Assembly (NCBI GenBank): GCA_006226265.1
Contig: SBHH01000354.1
Coordinates: forward strand, 1-22,558
Length of the DNA stretch: 22,558 nucleotides
Source: Alphaproteobacteria bacterium
Lineage (GTDB): Bacteria > Pseudomonadota > Alphaproteobacteria > Sneathiellales > Sneathiellaceae
Reading direction: 5' to 3'
Positions within the stretch are counted from its first letter, which is position 1, and the number at the start of each line of letters is the position of its first letter. The notes beneath the pieces were generated by a model, which worked only from the letters and a program-made list of their open reading frames with translations, was not told the origin of the DNA and ran no database searches. Below, piece after piece: positions 1 to 7,565 of the stretch. A program made the position numbers and the translations under genes.

Positions 1-519
1 CGCGACCGGCTCTGCCTGGTGCAGCTCTCGGCGGGCGATGGCGACGCCCATCTCGTGAAGTTCGATGGCGAATGCTATGACGCGCCCAATCTGGTCGCCC
101 AGCTTAATGATCCGAACCGCCTGAAGCTCTTTCATTTCGGCCGCTTCGATATTGCAGTCATGCAGCATTATCTCGGCGCGAGTTGCGCGCCCGTCTATTG
201 CACCAAAATTGCCTCCCGCCTGGTTCGGACCTACACCGACCGGCACGGCCTTAAAAATCTCTGCCAGGAGCTTCTCGGCATCGATATTTCGAAGCAGCAG
301 CAAAGCTCCGACTGGGGCGCGGCGGAACTGACGGAGGCGCAAAAGGAATATGCCGCCTCCGATGTTCTTTATCTGCATGAGCTGAAAGCGAGGCTCGATG
401 AGATGCTGATCCGCGAGGGACGGGCGGAAATGGCGGCGGAATGCTTCAAATTCCTGCCGACACGGGCCGCCCTCGATCTTGCCGGATGGCCCGAAACGGA
501 CATCTTCGCCCATAGCTGA
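1..519 (+). CDS. rnd: Ribonuclease D (3'-5' exonuclease), 5' end outside window
   Basis: This is the C-terminal 172 codons of a DEDDy 3'-5' exoribonuclease of the short alphaproteobacterial RNase D type, which normally has about 200 residues and no HRDC domain. Such enzymes trim the 3' ends of tRNA precursors and other stable RNAs in the cytoplasm. The reading frame is open from the first base of the window, so the true start and the first acidic motif (DxE) lie upstream. The second exonuclease motif is visible as HFGRFDIA (around codons 38-45) and the third as YAASDVLYL (Y-x3-D, around codons 117-125). The frame ends in TGA shortly after the exonuclease domain, which fits a family member lacking HRDC. 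The first in-window start candidate, a GTG at position 19, lies inside the domain and is not a credible start. The gene precedes kdsD, but a promoter candidate lies between them. Confidence 0.93.
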   Translation, partial: RDRLCLVQLSAGDGDAHLVKFDGECYDAPNLVAQLNDPNRLKLFHFGRFDIAVMQHYLGASCAPVYCTKIASRLVRTYTDRHGLKNLCQELLGIDISKQQQSSDWGAAELTEAQKEYAASDVLYLHELKARLDEMLIREGRAEMAAECFKFLPTRAALDLAGWPETDIFAHS

Positions 520-545
520 GGAACCCCCGCCGGGTGCTATTAACC

Positions 546-573
546 TTGTTAAAAGGGCCTGTTTCCTTATATA
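546..573 (+). promoter_or_regulatory. Sigma-70-like promoter candidate upstream of kdsD
   Basis: TTGTTA at 546-551 and TATATA at 568-573 are separated by 16 bp. This gives a plausible -35/-10 pair in the AT-rich gap after RNase D, about 65 bases before the kdsD start. It is the only good promoter candidate upstream of the kdsD-lptCAB-rpoN run, so it may drive that whole operon. The call rests on motif and position only. Confidence 0.45.
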
Positions 574-639
574 TTCAGATGACAAAGCGCGCCGCCGCCG
601 GAAACACAGGGGGCCGTTAGAAACATACGGTAAAATTGA

Positions 640-1641
640 ATGACAGTGACACAGCAGGCAGCAGCGGACAGAGCGGCGGAAAGCCCGGACCTTGAAGTGG
701 GCAGAACCGTTCTGAAGACCGAGGCGGACGGCCTGTTGCTGCTGCATGAAAAGCTGGATGGCGAGTTCGTCCGGGCGCTTGATTTCATCTCCGGCGCCAA
801 GGGCCGTGTGATCGTGAGCGGCATGGGCAAGAGCGGCCATATTGGCACAAAAATTGCCGCAACCCTCGCCTCTACCGGGACCCCGGCGCAGTTCGTCCAT
901 CCGGCGGAGGCCAGCCATGGCGATCTTGGCATGATCACGCGCGAGGATGTGGTGATCTGTCTCTCCAATTCCGGCGGTACGCGGGAACTCAGCGATATCA
1001 TTGCCTATACAAGACGGTTTAATATTCCGCTTATTGCCATCGTCGGCAAGGCGGACAGCACGCTTGGACGGCGTGCGGATGCGGTGCTCCTCCTCCCCGA
1101 TGCGCCGGAGGCCTGCCCGATGGGACTTGCGCCGACCACCTCGACGACACTTGCGCTGGCGCTTGGCGATGCACTGGCCGTTGCGCTTTTAAAACGCAAG
1201 GGCTTCGATTCCGATCAGTTCCGCGTTTTCCATCCGGGCGGAAAGCTTGGCGGGTCGCTGATCAAGGTGGCTGACCTCATGCATGTCGGCGAAGCCATGC
1301 CCCTGATGTCGCAAGAGGCGCTGATGAGCGAGGCTCTGATCGAGATTTCGGCGAAAAGTTTCGGCTGCGTTGGCCTCACGGATAAACAGGGCCGGCTTGT
1401 CGGCATCATTACCGACGGCGACTTGCGCCGCCATATGGGGGCGGCCCTTCTTGAAAAACGCGCCTCCGAGGTGATGACGCGGAACCCGCAGACCATTTCG
1501 CCCCGTGCGCTCGCAGGCGAGGCGTTGGCCAAGATGAACTCGACCGGCTTCAATGGCATCACCTGCCTGTTTGTGACCGATAAGGACGAGATCAAGGGCG
1601 TGATCAGCGTCCATGACTGCCTCCGTAGCGGGGTCATGTAA
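640..1641 (+). CDS. kdsD: D-arabinose-5-phosphate isomerase (KpsF/GutQ family)
   Basis: This cytoplasmic enzyme interconverts ribulose 5-phosphate and arabinose 5-phosphate, the first step of Kdo synthesis for lipopolysaccharide. The 333-aa length is typical of the family. An N-terminal SIS sugar-isomerase domain (about residues 45-185) contains GMGKSGH (K64), the phosphate-binding SNSGGT (109-114) and the HPGGKLG motif (H198). K64, E116, E157 and H198 match the four E. coli KdsD residues K59, E111, E152 and H193 with a constant offset of five. Two CBS domains follow (about 213-265 and 275-330). lptC starts three bases after the stop, so the genes are almost certainly co-transcribed. E. coli has kdsC between kdsD and lptC; here it is absent. 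No strong Shine-Dalgarno sequence precedes the ATG. Confidence 0.95.
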   Translation: MTVTQQAAADRAAESPDLEVGRTVLKTEADGLLLLHEKLDGEFVRALDFISGAKGRVIVSGMGKSGHIGTKIAATLASTGTPAQFVHPAEASHGDLGMITREDVVICLSNSGGTRELSDIIAYTRRFNIPLIAIVGKADSTLGRRADAVLLLPDAPEACPMGLAPTTSTTLALALGDALAVALLKRKGFDSDQFRVFHPGGKLGGSLIKVADLMHVGEAMPLMSQEALMSEALIEISAKSFGCVGLTDKQGRLVGIITDGDLRRHMGAALLEKRASEVMTRNPQTISPRALAGEALAKMNSTGFNGITCLFVTDKDEIKGVISVHDCLRSGVM

Positions 1642-1644
1642 GAA

Positions 1645-2325
1645 ATGAAACCGGCGGATGCACTTTCTTCCAATAATGACGAGCTGAGCGGCGAGACCCT
1701 TTCGGGGGCGCGGGATTTTATCGGCACGCCGGGACTTGCCGAGATCCGGTTCAATTCGCGCTACAGCCATTTCGTGTCGGTCATCAAATTCATCCTCCTG
1801 GGGCTTGCGATCCTGCTGGTGGGGCTTGCCTTCGTGCTGCCCAACCTTGAGAAGGAGGAGGGGTTTACACTCGATTATGCGAACCTGACCCTCTCCGATG
1901 ACGGGCTGACGATGAAAAATCCGCAATATATGGCGAGTGATCTCAGCGACCGGCATTATATGGTGACGGCGGATACCGCGACGCAAAGGGACGCGACGGG
2001 CTCGCTTGTCACCTTGAAGAATCTGCAGGCCGATATCACGCTGACGTCGGGGGACTGGATTTCCCTCTCGGCGCCGAAGGGAGAGCTCAATACCGAAACG
2101 GGGCTTCTCCGCCTGTTTGGCAAGATCAACATCTTTTCCGACAGCGGAAATGAACTGACCGGCCGGTCGGCGGACGTCAACCTGAAGAAAAATACCATCG
2201 AAAGCTCCAATCCGCTGAAGGGGCACGGACCCCTCGGTGCGATCGAGGCCGACAGCGTCAAGGCGAGCGAGGGAACCGGCGTCCTCCGCTTTGAGGGTAA
2301 TGTCAAGGTGACCATCAACCGCTGA
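1645..2325 (+). CDS. lptC: LPS transport periplasmic bridge protein LptC
   Basis: LptC is the bitopic inner-membrane component of the Lpt machine. It accepts lipopolysaccharide from LptBFG and passes it to LptA in the periplasm. The 226-aa protein has a cytoplasmic N-terminus of about 42 residues, one hydrophobic segment (about 43-65, starting near FVSVIKFILL) and a beta-rich LptC/OstA-like periplasmic domain. The N-terminal extension before the membrane segment is longer than in E. coli LptC (191 aa in total), as is common in alphaproteobacteria. Assignment relies on the topology, the recognisable domain and the position between kdsD and lptA. It belongs to the kdsD-lptC-lptA-lptB operon. 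Confidence 0.88.
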   Translation: MKPADALSSNNDELSGETLSGARDFIGTPGLAEIRFNSRYSHFVSVIKFILLGLAILLVGLAFVLPNLEKEEGFTLDYANLTLSDDGLTMKNPQYMASDLSDRHYMVTADTATQRDATGSLVTLKNLQADITLTSGDWISLSAPKGELNTETGLLRLFGKINIFSDSGNELTGRSADVNLKKNTIESSNPLKGHGPLGAIEADSVKASEGTGVLRFEGNVKVTINR

Positions 2326-2361
2326 ATTTTCCAACACTGATCCTTGAGGACCGGACCCGTC

Positions 2362-2919
2362 ATGCAGAGCCTGAACAAAAAAAAACTGATAATCTCCCTG
2401 TCGGCTTTGCTGGCCCTTATGATGATCCCGGTGCTGCCGGTGGCGGCGCAATCGACGATTGGCGGCGGGCTCGACAGCGACAAGCCGATCGAAATCACGG
2501 CCGACTCCCTTGAGGTGCATCAGGCGAAGCAACAGGCCATTTTCGAGGGAAACGTGCAGGCCGTGCAAGGGAATATCCGTTTGCGGGCGAACAAGCTTGT
2601 TGTGCATTATACGGACAAAACCAGCACCAAAAAGCAAGACGGTCCGACGGACATCCGCCGTATCGATGCCAGTGGCAAGGTCTTCCTCGCCAGCCCCCGT
2701 GAAACCGCGCAAGGGGACACGGGCGTCTATGACGTGGTGAATAAACGCATTGATCTTCAGGGAAATGTGGTATTAACCCAGGGAAAGAATGTCCTTCGGG
2801 GCGACAAGATGACCCTTGATCTCGTTAGCGGTAAAAGCCGGGTTGAGGGCGGGCCGGAAACCGGGACAGCGGATGGCGGCCGCGTAAAGGGCATTTTCGT
2901 GCCCGAGAAGAAGGAGTGA
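2362..2919 (+). CDS. lptA: LPS transport periplasmic protein LptA (OstA-like)
   Basis: LptA polymerises into the periplasmic bridge that carries lipopolysaccharide from LptC to LptD at the outer membrane. The product is 185 aa with a Sec signal peptide: basic KKK at 6-8, a hydrophobic core at about 9-26 and a likely cut after VAA at residue 29. An OstA/LptA beta-jellyroll follows, opening with the typical [12 protein letters not shown] and a later [12 protein letters not shown] repeat. I chose the ATG at 2362 because TTGAGGA lies about eleven bases upstream. A TTG start at 2344 would add six residues and consume that ribosome-binding site. Codons 6-8 lie in a run of nine A. The stop codon is followed closely by lptB. 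Confidence 0.92.
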   Translation: MQSLNKKKLIISLSALLALMMIPVLPVAAQSTIGGGLDSDKPIEITADSLEVHQAKQQAIFEGNVQAVQGNIRLRANKLVVHYTDKTSTKKQDGPTDIRRIDASGKVFLASPRETAQGDTGVYDVVNKRIDLQGNVVLTQGKNVLRGDKMTLDLVSGKSRVEGGPETGTADGGRVKGIFVPEKKE

Positions 2920-2930
2920 CCAGGGGCGTC

Positions 2931-3704
2931 ATGAGGATGGAAACGGAGGAGACGGGCGGGCGGCCCCGGCTGGTGGCGGAAAATACCGGCCTCAGGGCGC
3001 GTAACATTGCCAAGTCGTTCAAGAAACGGCCCATCCTGCGTGGCGTCGATATCACCGTGAACCGGGGCGAGGCGGTTGGCCTTCTCGGCCCGAACGGCGC
3101 GGGCAAGACGACCAGCTTCTATATCATCTCCGGCCTGTTGCGCCCCGATTACGGCGAGATCTTCCTGGATGGCCGGGACGTGACCGAACTTCCCATGTAT
3201 CGCCGCGCGCGCCTTGGCATCGGCTATCTGCCGCAGGAAGCCTCGATCTTTCGCGGCATGAATGTGGAACAGAATATCCGCGCGGTTCTGGAACTGATCG
3301 AGCCGGTTGCGGAAAAGCGCGAACAGCTTCTGGAAGAGTTGCTGGCCGAATTTTCCATTTCGCATCTTCGCCGGACCCCGGCGGTCGCCCTGTCGGGCGG
3401 CGAGCGGCGGCGGGTCGAGATTGCGAGAGCGCTGGCAGGTGCGCCCAATTACATTATGCTGGACGAACCCCTCGCCGGGATCGACCCCATCGCCGTTGGC
3501 GATATCCGCGATCTTGTCTCCCACCTCAAGGATCGTGGCATTGGTGTCCTGATTACCGAACATAATGTCCGGGAAACCCTCGACATCATCGACCGTGCAT
3601 ATATTCTTAACGAAGGCCGTGTCATAAAAGAAGGCATCCCCGCCGAGATCGTTTCGGACGAGGGTGTGAGACGCGTTTACTTGGGGGATCGCTTCAATCT
3701 CTAG
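2931..3704 (+). CDS. lptB: LPS export ABC transporter ATP-binding protein LptB
   Basis: LptB is the cytoplasmic ATPase that, as a dimer with LptF and LptG (not in this window), powers lipopolysaccharide extraction from the inner membrane. All ABC motifs are intact: Walker [10 protein letters not shown] (about 53-61), the Q-loop at YLPQEASIF, the signature LSGGERRR, Walker [12 protein letters not shown] and the switch histidine in ITEHN. The ATG at 2931 is preceded by AGGGG four bases away. A GTG at 2916 overlapping the lptA stop would add five residues but has no well-spaced ribosome-binding site, so the start is uncertain by five codons. The protein has an N-terminal extension of about 20 residues relative to E. 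coli LptB. rpoN follows after 26 bases. Confidence 0.96.
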   Translation: MRMETEETGGRPRLVAENTGLRARNIAKSFKKRPILRGVDITVNRGEAVGLLGPNGAGKTTSFYIISGLLRPDYGEIFLDGRDVTELPMYRRARLGIGYLPQEASIFRGMNVEQNIRAVLELIEPVAEKREQLLEELLAEFSISHLRRTPAVALSGGERRRVEIARALAGAPNYIMLDEPLAGIDPIAVGDIRDLVSHLKDRGIGVLITEHNVRETLDIIDRAYILNEGRVIKEGIPAEIVSDEGVRRVYLGDRFNL

Positions 3705-3730
3705 GGATTGACCTCGCGATCGGGAGAAAA

Positions 3731-5293
3731 ATGGCGCTAACGCCGAGACTGGATTTACGACAAAGCCAACAGCTTGTAATGACGCCGCAATTGCAGCAGG
3801 CGATCAAGCTGTTGCAGCTGTCCAATCTCGATCTTGCGGCCTATGTCGAGCAGGAGCTGGAAAAGAACCCGCTGCTGGAACGGTCCGAAGGCGAGAGCGA
3901 CGGCGCCGAGGTGTCCGCCGACAGCGATTTTGATACCGATTTCGACGGCGCGGGCGATGATTTTGAGCCGGGCGGTCTCGATGAGTTGCAGATTTCAGCC
4001 GACAATGCCCCGGCCGAGCCCGACACCGGCGCCCTCGATACTGACGGCGATTACGATAACGACTATACCAACGACAGCCGCTTCGATGCGCCCGAAGAAG
4101 GGCCTGCCGCCGATGCGACCGACGCGAGCTATCTTGCGGCCAGTACGGGGACCAGCGCCTATTCCGGCAATGACGTTAATCTCGAAAACATGCTGAGCGA
4201 GGAGGTTTCGCTGCAGGATCATCTGGTCGAGCAGATCAACCTCCTGAATTTGAGCCCGGCCCGCAAACTGATTGCTGTCTACCTTACCGATCTTGTGAGC
4301 GAGACGGGCTATTTCACCGGCGAGATTGCCGATGTCGCCGAAACGCTCGGCTGCGGCGCGGAAATGGTTGGGGAAGTGCTGAATGAGCTTCAGGGTCTTG
4401 ATCCCGCCGGAGTCTTCGCCCGTGACCTTGCTGAATGTCTCGCTCTGCAGCTGAAAGAGCGGAACCGCTACGATCCGGCAATTGCCACCCTTCTCGATAA
4501 TCTGCAATTGCTGGCAGGCGGGGAGATGAAGCGCCTTCTGGAGATTTGCGGGGTCGATCAGGAGGATCTTGCTGACATGATCTCGGAAATCCGCGCACTC
4601 GATCCGAAGCCGGGCCTCAAATTCGGCGGCGATGTTGCGCAGACTGTTGTCCCAGACGTCTTCGTCCGGCGGCGTCCCGACGGTGGTTGGCATATCGAGC
4701 TCAATAGCGAAACCCTGCCAAAGGTGCTGGTCAATAACCATTATTACGCTGTCATCAGCAAGAATGCGAGGAAGAAGGAGGAGAAGGAATATCTCTCCGA
4801 TTGCCTCAACACAGCGAACTGGCTGGTGAAGGCGCTCGACCAGCGAGCGCAGACGATCCTGAAAGTGACCACCGCGCTGGTCGAGGAACAGGAGATGTTC
4901 TTCACCCAAGGTATCGAGTTCCTGCGCCCGCTTAATCTCAAGACCATCGCTGAGACGATTTCCATGCATGAGAGTACGGTGAGCCGGGTCACCTCGAATA
5001 AATATATGGCGACGGCGCGCGGTGTGTTCGAGCTCAAATATTTCTTCACCTCCGCCATCAACTCGACATCGGGAGGTGATTCCCATTCGGCGGCCTCCGT
5101 CCGCCATAAACTCAAGCAGCTCGTGGATGAGGAATCTCCGAATAAGATTCTTTCCGACGATAAAATCGTTGAATTAATGCGTTCCCAGGGGATTGATATT
5201 GCACGCCGCACCGTTGCGAAGTATCGTGAAGCAATGAAGATTCCCTCTTCCGTTCAACGTCGAAGACTTAAGAAGCAGCAGATTGCTTCATAG
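3731..5293 (+). CDS. rpoN: RNA polymerase sigma-54 factor RpoN
   Basis: This alternative sigma factor recognises GG-N10-GC (-24/-12) promoters and needs AAA+ activators. The 520-aa protein shows the standard order. Region I (residues 1-50) is glutamine- and leucine-rich, with the LDLRQSQQLVMTPQLQQAI motif that contacts activators. Region II (about 52-155) is strongly acidic and low in complexity, with many Asp, Gly and Ala. The core-binding and helix-turn-helix regions follow. The RpoN box ARRTVAKYRE lies at about 491-500, twenty residues from the end. The protein is longer than E. coli RpoN (477 aa), mostly through region II. GGGAG lies just before the ATG. Its place between lptB and hpf is the conserved proteobacterial arrangement. 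Confidence 0.97.
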   Translation: MALTPRLDLRQSQQLVMTPQLQQAIKLLQLSNLDLAAYVEQELEKNPLLERSEGESDGAEVSADSDFDTDFDGAGDDFEPGGLDELQISADNAPAEPDTGALDTDGDYDNDYTNDSRFDAPEEGPAADATDASYLAASTGTSAYSGNDVNLENMLSEEVSLQDHLVEQINLLNLSPARKLIAVYLTDLVSETGYFTGEIADVAETLGCGAEMVGEVLNELQGLDPAGVFARDLAECLALQLKERNRYDPAIATLLDNLQLLAGGEMKRLLEICGVDQEDLADMISEIRALDPKPGLKFGGDVAQTVVPDVFVRRRPDGGWHIELNSETLPKVLVNNHYYAVISKNARKKEEKEYLSDCLNTANWLVKALDQRAQTILKVTTALVEEQEMFFTQGIEFLRPLNLKTIAETISMHESTVSRVTSNKYMATARGVFELKYFFTSAINSTSGGDSHSAASVRHKLKQLVDEESPNKILSDDKIVELMRSQGIDIARRTVAKYREAMKIPSSVQRRRLKKQQIAS

Positions 5294-5352
5294 CCGGGGA
5301 TTTAAAAAATGACGCCACCCTCACAGGTCTGTTCCGTTTCCATTTCCGCGTG

Positions 5353-5381
5353 TTGACAACGCCACGCGCAAAAACTATGTT
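5353..5381 (+). promoter_or_regulatory. Near-consensus sigma-70 promoter for hpf-ptsN
   Basis: A perfect TTGACA at 5353-5358 is followed, after exactly 17 bp, by TATGTT at 5376-5381. It lies in the 157-base gap between rpoN and hpf. Transcription would start near 5388, leaving a leader of about 60 bases. This is the best housekeeping promoter match I found in the window. It would allow hpf, and perhaps ptsN, to be expressed independently of the upstream kdsD-lpt-rpoN operon. Confidence 0.65.
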
Positions 5382-5450
5382 CCCGCCCTCATATGGAAGC
5401 GGAGAATTTTCCGGGCGGATATTTGTTCACCTACAGAATTGGATCTAGAC

Positions 5451-6062
5451 ATGCATGTGATTGTTAAAGGTAAGCAGATTGATGTCGGAGACGCCCTTCG
5501 TCAGCATATTGAAGACAGCCTCGAAGCCGGTGTTTCCAAATATTTCGACAATGCCATTGACGCCCAGGTCACGTTAAGTCGCAAGAACCATAACTTTCAT
5601 ACAGAATGCAGCGTCCATATTGGCTCGGGCATCGATGTTACCGCCTCCGCCGATCATGTCGACGCCTACAGCAGTTTCGATGCCACCGCCGAGCGGATCG
5701 AAAAGCAGCTCCGCCGCTACAAGCGCCGGCTGAAAAGCCATCACGGCAAGGAGCGTTTCGATGCCAAGATGAAATTCGTCGCCCAGAGCTATGTTCTTGC
5801 CAATGATATGGATGATGAGGATGAGCCGGAAATGAACGGCACCGGCGCCGATGACTGGCAGCCGATGATTATCGCCGAGAGCAGTGCCAATATTCCCGAT
5901 TGCTCGGTCGGCGAGGCCGTGATGCGGATGGATCTTGCCAATCTGCCGGCCATGATGTTTCACAACTCCTCGACAAAGGGGTTGAATATGGTCTATCGCC
6001 GTCCCGACGGCAATATCGGCTGGATCGATCCGAAGATCGCAAACTCAGAAAAATCCGCCTGA
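5451..6062 (+). CDS. hpf: Ribosome hibernation promoting factor, long form
   Basis: HPF binds the 30S subunit in the mRNA and tRNA channel and inactivates ribosomes in stationary phase. The long form dimerises 70S ribosomes into 100S particles through its C-terminal domain. The 203-aa protein has an N-terminal HPF/RaiA domain (about 1-110, starting MHVIVKGKQIDVGDALRQHI and including a basic RRYKRRLK stretch). An acidic linker with DDEDEPE follows. The C-terminal dimerisation domain (about 140-198) includes VGEAVMRMDL and YRRPDGNIGWIDPK. I chose ATG 5451; an in-frame TTG at 5439 would add four residues. It is followed by ptsN after 45 bases, as in many proteobacteria. Confidence 0.95.
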   Translation: MHVIVKGKQIDVGDALRQHIEDSLEAGVSKYFDNAIDAQVTLSRKNHNFHTECSVHIGSGIDVTASADHVDAYSSFDATAERIEKQLRRYKRRLKSHHGKERFDAKMKFVAQSYVLANDMDDEDEPEMNGTGADDWQPMIIAESSANIPDCSVGEAVMRMDLANLPAMMFHNSSTKGLNMVYRRPDGNIGWIDPKIANSEKSA

Positions 6063-6107
6063 GACCACTTGCAATTTGGCTTATAACTCCCAGCTAGCAC
6101 AGGTATC

Positions 6108-6572
6108 ATGGAAATAAGCGATCTTATTCGTCCCCAGACCGTTTATACGGATCTGAAGGCGAGCAGTAAAAAGCAGGCCCTGCAGGAACTGGCGCGCCGG
6201 GCGGCTTCCGCCACCGGCTGTTCCGAACGGGATATCCTTGATGTGCTGCTGGAACGGGAACGTCTTGGCACCACGGGGATTGGCAAGGGCATTGCCATTC
6301 CCCATGGCAAGCTGTCCGGCATCGATCATGTGCATGGCTTTTTCGCCAAGCTGAATTCCGGCATTGATTTCGATTCCATGGACAGCCTGCCCGTCGATCT
6401 GATGTTCCTGTTGCTGGCGCCGGAAGGGGCGGGCGCCGATCATCTGAAAGCGCTGGCGCGAGTTTCGCGCACTTTGCGCGACAAGGGACGCTGCGAAAAG
6501 CTGCGGGGCAGCCAGGATGCCGACGCGGTCTATGCGGTCCTGACGGAAGAAGGGGCCCAGTCGGCGGCCTGA
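6108..6572 (+). CDS. ptsN: PTS IIA-like nitrogen regulatory protein PtsN (EIIA-Ntr)
   Basis: This is the terminal phosphate acceptor of the nitrogen-related phosphotransferase chain (PtsP-PtsO-PtsN). It regulates potassium transport, sensor kinases and metabolism according to its phosphorylation state rather than transporting sugar. The 154-aa protein has the PTS EIIA type-2 fold. The phosphorylated histidine is H66 in GIAIPHGKL, and the conserved PVDLMFLLLAPEGAGADHLKAL block follows. The length is typical. AGG lies five bases before the ATG. Linkage to rpoN and hpf is the classical context that gave the gene its name. The downstream gene is convergent. Confidence 0.95.
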   Translation: MEISDLIRPQTVYTDLKASSKKQALQELARRAASATGCSERDILDVLLERERLGTTGIGKGIAIPHGKLSGIDHVHGFFAKLNSGIDFDSMDSLPVDLMFLLLAPEGAGADHLKALARVSRTLRDKGRCEKLRGSQDADAVYAVLTEEGAQSAA

Positions 6573-6596
6573 ACCGGACAGATGCCGACGGTGAGA

Positions 6597-6653
6597 CCAT
6601 CCGGCCAGATAGTTATCGACCGGATGGCCATGTGCGGAGCCCTTCAAAAGGGC
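6597..6653. terminator. Two hairpins between convergent ptsN and DUF1150 genes
   Basis: The first inverted repeat is CCATCCGG (6597-6604) paired with CCGGATGG (6620-6627), an 8-bp perfect stem with a 15-base loop. The second is GCCCTT (6639-6644) paired with AAGGGC (6648-6653) with a 3-base loop. They lie in the 102-base gap between two convergent genes, where bidirectional termination is expected. Neither is followed by a clear U-tract on either strand, so the terminator function is inferred from position. Confidence 0.4.
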
Positions 6654-6674
6654 CCGGAGAATGCGCTTTTCGGG

Positions 6675-6896
6675 TTAGTTGACGAGGAAAGCCTCGAATT
6701 CGTTCTGGCGGGCGACGACCAGTGCGACATCGGCCGTATCTTCCGATCCCATCTGCTGGCCATTGGCGGCGAAGATGCCATAGACGATCCTGCCGTCTTC
6801 ATCCTCGACAGCGCGGACATAAGCCATGTCCATCGAGCCGAGCATCCCAAAGGCGGCCGGGCTGAGCTGACGAAGTGTGGTTTCCTGATACTGCAT
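6675..6896 (-). CDS. DUF1150 family protein, heat-shock operon partner
   Basis: This 73-aa protein is recognisable as a DUF1150 member, with LRQLSPAAFGMLGSMDMAYVR, the short GRIVYGIFAANG segment and a LVVARQNEFE C-terminal block. The family is largely alphaproteobacterial and its function is unknown. The start is the ATG ending at 6896, with AAGGAC upstream. A TTG at 6935 would add 13 residues but would overlap the hsp20 stop. It begins 31 bases after hsp20 on the same strand, so it is probably co-transcribed and heat-inducible. That pairing suggests a role alongside the small chaperone, but no activity can be read from the sequence. Confidence 0.85.
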   Translation of the reverse strand: MQYQETTLRQLSPAAFGMLGSMDMAYVRAVEDEDGRIVYGIFAANGQQMGSEDTADVALVVARQNEFEAFLVN

Positions 6897-6927
6897 GGTT
6901 TCTGTCCTTAAACGCGTATCCCTGAGA

Positions 6928-7386
6928 TTACTCAATTACCTCGGCTGGATCTACGGTCTTCATTTCCTTTTTCCGGCTCTTTCTCATAATCTCGATCTGC
7001 TTGCGGTCGGATTTCGGGACCGGCAGCAGAAGATCGATATGCAAAAGGCCGTTATCCATTTCCGCGCCGGTGACCTCTATGCCTTCGGCCAGCATGAACT
7101 TGCGCTGGAACTGGCGGGCGGCGATGCCATGGTGCAGAAAGACGCGATCCGTCTCCTCTTTTTGCTTACCATGAATGATAAGCTGGTTCTGTTCCAGCAC
7201 AATCTGCAGATCGTCCTCAACAAATCCGGCTACGGCAAGCGTGATCCGCAGTGCATTGGCGCCTGTTTGCTCAATATTATAGGGAGGATAGCCGTCACCG
7301 CCGGATTTTGCGAGCTGCTGCAGCATCTGTTCGAAGTGATCGAAGCCGAGCATCAGCGGATGGGCAAATGAAGTTACGCGTGTCAT
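6928..7386 (-). CDS. ibpA: Small heat-shock protein Hsp20 (IbpA-like)
   Basis: This is an ATP-independent holdase chaperone that binds unfolding proteins and forms large oligomers in the cytoplasm. The 152-aa protein has an N-terminal arm (1-30) and a class A motif YPPYNIE at about 33-39. The alpha-crystallin domain (about 38-125) contains LAVAGF and the conserved NGLLHIDLLLPVP strand. A charged C-terminal tail carries basic SDRKQIEIMRKSRKKEMK. It is most like the IbpA type of proteobacteria. AGGAGG lies nine bases before the ATG. A sigma-32-like promoter and a structured leader precede it, and a DUF1150 gene follows, so it is very likely heat-induced. The symbol is assigned by family resemblance. 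Confidence 0.9.
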   Translation of the reverse strand: MTRVTSFAHPLMLGFDHFEQMLQQLAKSGGDGYPPYNIEQTGANALRITLAVAGFVEDDLQIVLEQNQLIIHGKQKEETDRVFLHHGIAARQFQRKFMLAEGIEVTGAEMDNGLLHIDLLLPVPKSDRKQIEIMRKSRKKEMKTVDPAEVIE

Positions 7387-7463
7387 ATATAGTCTCTCCT
7401 CCTATGAGCGAAAGCCTCTCACGGCCCTTGCGGCACCGGCAGACAGCCCGTTTCCGGCACTGC
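7387..7463 (-). promoter_or_regulatory. ROSE-like RNA thermometer candidate in hsp20 leader
   Basis: On the minus strand, the roughly 77-nt leader between the predicted start site and the hsp20 ATG can form a series of hairpins. GACAG pairs with CTGTC around an inner CCG-GAAA-CGG loop, a GC-rich GCAA-loop hairpin follows, and a last stem lies next to the Shine-Dalgarno sequence. In that stem TCGCT sits three bases upstream of AGGA. This matches the UYGCU motif that pairs with AGGA in ROSE thermometers of rhizobial and enterobacterial small heat-shock genes. The fold is drawn by eye and the loop would be short, so confidence is moderate. Confidence 0.45.
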
Positions 7464-7470
7464 CTGTCCG

Positions 7471-7501
7471 ATATGTAGGCATTTTGACGCATTGCATCAA
7501 G
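7471..7501 (-). promoter_or_regulatory. Sigma-32 (RpoH)-type heat-shock promoter for hsp20-DUF1150
   Basis: Reading the minus strand, CTTG (7501-7498) is followed after 18 bases by CCTACATAT (7479-7471). This agrees with the alphaproteobacterial RpoH pattern CTTG-N17/18-CYTATNT. Transcription would start near 7463, giving the leader described for the thermometer. The position upstream of a small heat-shock gene supports the call. Confidence 0.6.
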
Positions 7502-7508
7502 GTGGGGT

Positions 7509-7536
7509 TTTACAAATTTCGCGGGCAGGCTATAAG
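7509..7536 (+). promoter_or_regulatory. Sigma-70-like promoter for 3-hydroxyacyl-CoA dehydrogenase
   Basis: TTTACA at 7509-7514 and TATAAG at 7531-7536 are separated by 16 bp. The pair lies 30 bases before the ATG of the divergent dehydrogenase gene. It is adjacent to, but does not overlap, the heat-shock promoter on the other strand. Confidence 0.45.
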
Positions 7537-7565
7537 TCGGGAAGACATTTCAACGAAAAACAAAA

